Below, piece by piece: positions 62,501-64,000 of a DNA stretch of 64,000 bases. Origin of the DNA: Pseudomonas sp. P8_229. GTDB taxonomy: Bacteria; Pseudomonadota; Gammaproteobacteria; Pseudomonadales; Pseudomonadaceae. The stretch spans positions 4,898,501 to 4,962,500 of the forward strand of contig NZ_CP125378.1 in NCBI RefSeq assembly GCF_034008635.1. The letters run 5' to 3'. Numbering within the stretch: the stretch's first letter is position 1; the number at the start of each line of letters is the position of its first letter. The notes under the pieces were generated by a model. The model did not search any database. It worked only from the letters and a program-made list of their open reading frames with translations, and was not told the DNA's origin. The position numbers and the translations under genes are program-made.

Positions 62501-63921
62501 CCATCGAGCGAACCATCGCTCAGGGTCAGCAGCTCTTCGCCGGTGACCATCGACACCGGGCAGCCGTTGGTGCAGGTAAACGGCACACAATCGGCGCTGT
62601 CGCCGTTGGGGTTTTTCGCTTGACTCGAAGCGTCGTCGCGAGGCTCGTGCCGCTCCATCCGGGTTGTGTTTCGCGACTTGTCTCGCGCCATGGGCGCGGG
62701 GTTCGGTACGGTCAACACCACCGAGTCAGCCTGACGAATGTTCAGCGGGATCGCCGGCGTCGGCTTGATCGGCACGTCGCGCGCATTGATCATCAACGGC
62801 TTCAACGTGGCCGCGTGTTGGTTCAGATCGGCAGTGGAGGGCAGTTCGGCCAGGCGCAGCGCCGACGCTGCCAGCCATTGCCGCGCCCGTGGCGATTTGA
62901 TCTTGCTCAGCACTTTGCTGCTCAATTTCAGCGGTACGCCAACGCCGCCAGAGATCCGCATCAACAGAAAGCTGATCAACAACTCGACCCGGACTTCGGC
63001 CACCACTTGCGCCAGATACTGCGGCGGCAGCATCTTCAGCCAACTGGTAAACGCTGCCAGATGGATAAACAGCAACGGCTCGTCACTGAGGATCAGCAGG
63101 CCACTGGCGATGGCTTCACTGGAGGCGTTGAGCAGCGCCTCCAGTTCGACCTCGGTCAGGTACTGCAGCAGTTTTTCACTGTTGGCCTGCAGGTCGGCGA
63201 GCAGGGCGAACAGCTGTTTAACGTCGTCCCAGATGTCGTGCAGGGCCTTCTCGAACCCGCGCCAGTCAGCCTGTTGCAACTGGCGGTAACGATCGCCGAA
63301 ACCGGCGCTGGAAAACTCCATCCACAGCGGCTGAAAACCGGCCCACTCGTCGCGAAGCCAACCCTCCAGCCCGTCCAGAATCCCTTCGTAAGAGGCGTAC
63401 AGCGCTTGGATTTGGTCGGTGGAAACATCAGGAAAGAAGGTGATGCGATAACGCTGGCCCCGGTCGCAGTCGCTGACTTCCAGAATGCCGCTCGGGCCGA
63501 TGGTATGGCGCAGCGGGGCACCGAAGCTCAAGACCCCGTCGACGTCGCTGATCACCGGTTCGAGCATCACCGGGGTATTGCCGATCGGTACGAAGCGCGC
63601 CGCCTCGAACAGATGCACCAAGGTCAACGGGCCGCTCGCCGGGCACATGACCACCGACGTCTGGATGGGCTGGCGGGATTTGACGGAGGCGCTGAGGTGC
63701 AGGTCGTTGCCGACCTTGAACACCTGCTCGACATCCAGCGCCGTCCCCGTCCAGAACTGCTCGGCCCAGGCCTCGTAGTGGTTCAGGCTCAGGCGGAACT
63801 CGCGGATCAGCGTTTCGAAGTCCGGGTGTTCCGGGTGCAGGGCGGCAACCACCAGCAGGCCGATGCTGTTGTTCAGGGCCAGAAGCCGATCGGTTTGGAG
63901 CATTCGCAGGCACTCGCGCAC
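59113..63921 (-). CDS. Rhs polymorphic toxin with RNase A-like C-terminus
   Basis: 1602 residues from a GTG at 63921 (ATG at 63903 is the alternative; a TGA lies upstream at 63955, so the frame does not extend). Residues 1 to about 450 are an N-domain without PAAR motif. The Rhs core runs from about 452 (CPVSMVTGEELLTLSDGSLDG) with many YD repeats (YDAAGRLI, YRYDEVGRL, YDALGRR) to NPTGWVDPLGL at about 1448-1458. The remaining 144 residues (THEAQGGHLIVKHIGRTDSQL, ASTFSDRAAAEAAV, GYYLLTGFPEL) match the RNase A-like CDI toxin domain. Delivery is probably by type VI secretion; the delivery system is not in the window. Confidence 0.85.
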   Translation of the reverse strand: MRECLRMLQTDRLLALNNSIGLLVVAALHPEHPDFETLIREFRLSLNHYEAWAEQFWTGTALDVEQVFKVGNDLHLSASVKSRQPIQTSVVMCPASGPLTLVHLFEAARFVPIGNTPVMLEPVISDVDGVLSFGAPLRHTIGPSGILEVSDCDRGQRYRITFFPDVSTDQIQALYASYEGILDGLEGWLRDEWAGFQPLWMEFSSAGFGDRYRQLQQADWRGFEKALHDIWDDVKQLFALLADLQANSEKLLQYLTEVELEALLNASSEAIASGLLILSDEPLLFIHLAAFTSWLKMLPPQYLAQVVAEVRVELLISFLLMRISGGVGVPLKLSSKVLSKIKSPRARQWLAASALRLAELPSTADLNQHAATLKPLMINARDVPIKPTPAIPLNIRQADSVVLTVPNPAPMARDKSRNTTRMERHEPRDDASSQAKNPNGDSADCVPFTCTNGCPVSMVTGEELLTLSDGSLDGVLPFEFTRLYRTSAVEIDVGLGFGWSHSLAHRLAFDGDAVVWVDHENRRTRFPLPSVERPAIHNSLSRAAIFLGDEPEELIVALAGDVARFYHFRAGRLTAISDAYGNRLRVSRDHQERVVRLDNGAGRSLLLRYERAHLIAVDYQSFVSDGTGWHTEQTLASYRYDARQRLLEATNAVGDSERYDYDDAHVILQRQLTGGASFFWEWERSGKAARCVRHWASFSQMDTRYVWADDGSVAVHYVDGSEETYVHDDRARLVRKVEADGGEHLKVYDAAGRLIAEQDPLGAVTEYRYDEVGRLVALLPPQDEPTSYEYRNGFLHRRSRGEAVWTWRRNAEGDVTEAVDPDGLVTYYYYDTRGQLLSIRYPDSSRHQLAWNDLGQLIEETLPDGGVRRFSYDALGRRTTSCDEHGAITRQQWDAVGRRVQTTVPTGATRAYSYGAYGQLTAERDELGRITRYEYDDDLHLVSRRINPDGTRVQYRYDHAQLLLTEIENESGEKYRLDYTPTGLIRQETGFDGRRTAYAYDRNGHLLEKTEFGDDGSTLVTAYARDTAGRLLLKTLPDGVQVAYTYDRLGRLTGVDDGQQHPLAFEYDRQDRLITEHQGWGTLRYAYDACGQLKHQRLPDNSKLDYHYAKGGALTAIDLNGARLTSHVYQSGREQQRQQGLLRSDYAYDDQGRLLAHAVGHQHDSLYRRDYAYSANGNLEHIADTRHGQRTYAYDALDQLIRVRHSRDELPESFAHDPAGNLLMQDRPGPTNIHGNRLLMQGDRHYDYDAFGNLIRERRGRDQQLVTEYRYDCQHRLIGLTRPDGNTASYQYDAFGRRIRKTVDGQSTEFFWQGDHLVAESSPTHHRSYVYEPGTFRPLALLDGKGPKKACPFYYQLDHLGTPQELTDYSGEIVWSAQYDAYGKVSAITLAGEDYLDQPLRFQGQYFDAESGLHYNRHRHYDPRLGRYLTPDPIKLAGGLNQYRYVPNPTGWVDPLGLACTPCPGAIQADGPYSEIVPGGGLATHEAQGGHLIVKHIGRTDSQLAQRLKAEPNIPAASTFSDRAAAEAAVSEALSLNVQKVRGLLTSSKSKTTITHHFNQPVGVSMLNGSSHSQTASRILLVLKKDPTLPLGYYLLTGFPEL

Positions 63922-64000
63922 GTGAAGAAAGAGGTGCGCGGACTTTGCGGAGGATCAAACAGGAAAGAAGTCGGGCAAGTAGGTATTGGCTGTAGGACAT

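Noticed and set aside
63428-64000. Upstream gene fused to or preceding rhs
   Set aside because: This open frame overlaps the Rhs frame and reads like a shadow; an upstream true gene cannot be judged at the window edge.

Overview
The window reads as chromosome of a Pseudomonas, most likely of the P. fluorescens group. Three things point there: high GC with strong codon bias, the gene orders minC-minD-minE-rluA-apeB and prmB...aroC-MFS-mtnBDC...speE, and many copies of the Pseudomonas REP/REPIN repeat (core GAGCCTGCTCGCGA and relatives). No prophage, plasmid, CRISPR or rRNA operon is visible.

Layout. 1-9.6 kb: a 3'-truncated mechanosensitive channel, aminopeptidase apeB, a DxD glycosyltransferase-like protein, rluA, the minCDE division-site genes, and divergently a lipid A acyltransferase and a patatin-like lipase. 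9.7-21 kb: a purine/nucleoside block with two tandem Tsx-like porins, a urate/xanthine-type permease, urate hydroxylase puuD, allA, alc, uraD, puuE, divergent uraH, and an AzgA-like purine permease. Three near-identical TTGTNTACAA palindromes lie upstream of puuE, uraH and the AzgA-like gene and suggest a shared repressor. 21-30 kb: MarR/aminotransferase pair, glutaredoxin-like protein, folE, Smr protein, isochorismatase-like protein, prmB, an IS110-family element, and two further genes. 30-41 kb: aroC, MFS transporter, methionine salvage mtnB-mtnD-mtnC, a DUF3509 gene, FATP-type acyl-CoA synthetase, ankyrin protein, speE and rraB. 41-45 kb: a probable minus-strand sRNA, then a circularly permuted ATP-grasp / alpha-E / transglutaminase operon. 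45-53 kb: cytochrome c protein, thiolase plus trifunctional beta-oxidation enzyme, amidotransferase, corA, PlsC-like acyltransferase, crotonase. 53.4-58.3 kb: tRNA-Ser(GGA) followed by a small tRNA-flanked insertion, then small and unknown genes including two tandem glycine-zipper proteins. 58.4-64 kb: a polymorphic Rhs toxin with an RNase A-like C-terminal domain, its overlapping CdiI-type immunity gene, and a frameshifted second immunity gene.

Most notable. (1) The IS110-family element at 27201-28376 splits a REP repeat exactly at a CT dinucleotide. Its 5' non-coding end holds two nested hairpin domains whose loops contain short segments matching the left and right target and the left and right element ends. 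That is the order and logic described for the IS621 bridge RNA, so the REP specificity can be read from the element itself. (2) The Rhs/immunity locus carries a decayed paralogous immunity gene with two compensating single-base indels. (3) A 1.1 kb lipoprotein-bearing segment is flanked by copies of the tRNA-Ser 3' end and its terminator. (4) There is an unassigned, well-structured sRNA candidate with an anti-Shine-Dalgarno loop at about 41.05-41.19 kb. All family names below come from recognising sequence by eye; no database search was run.
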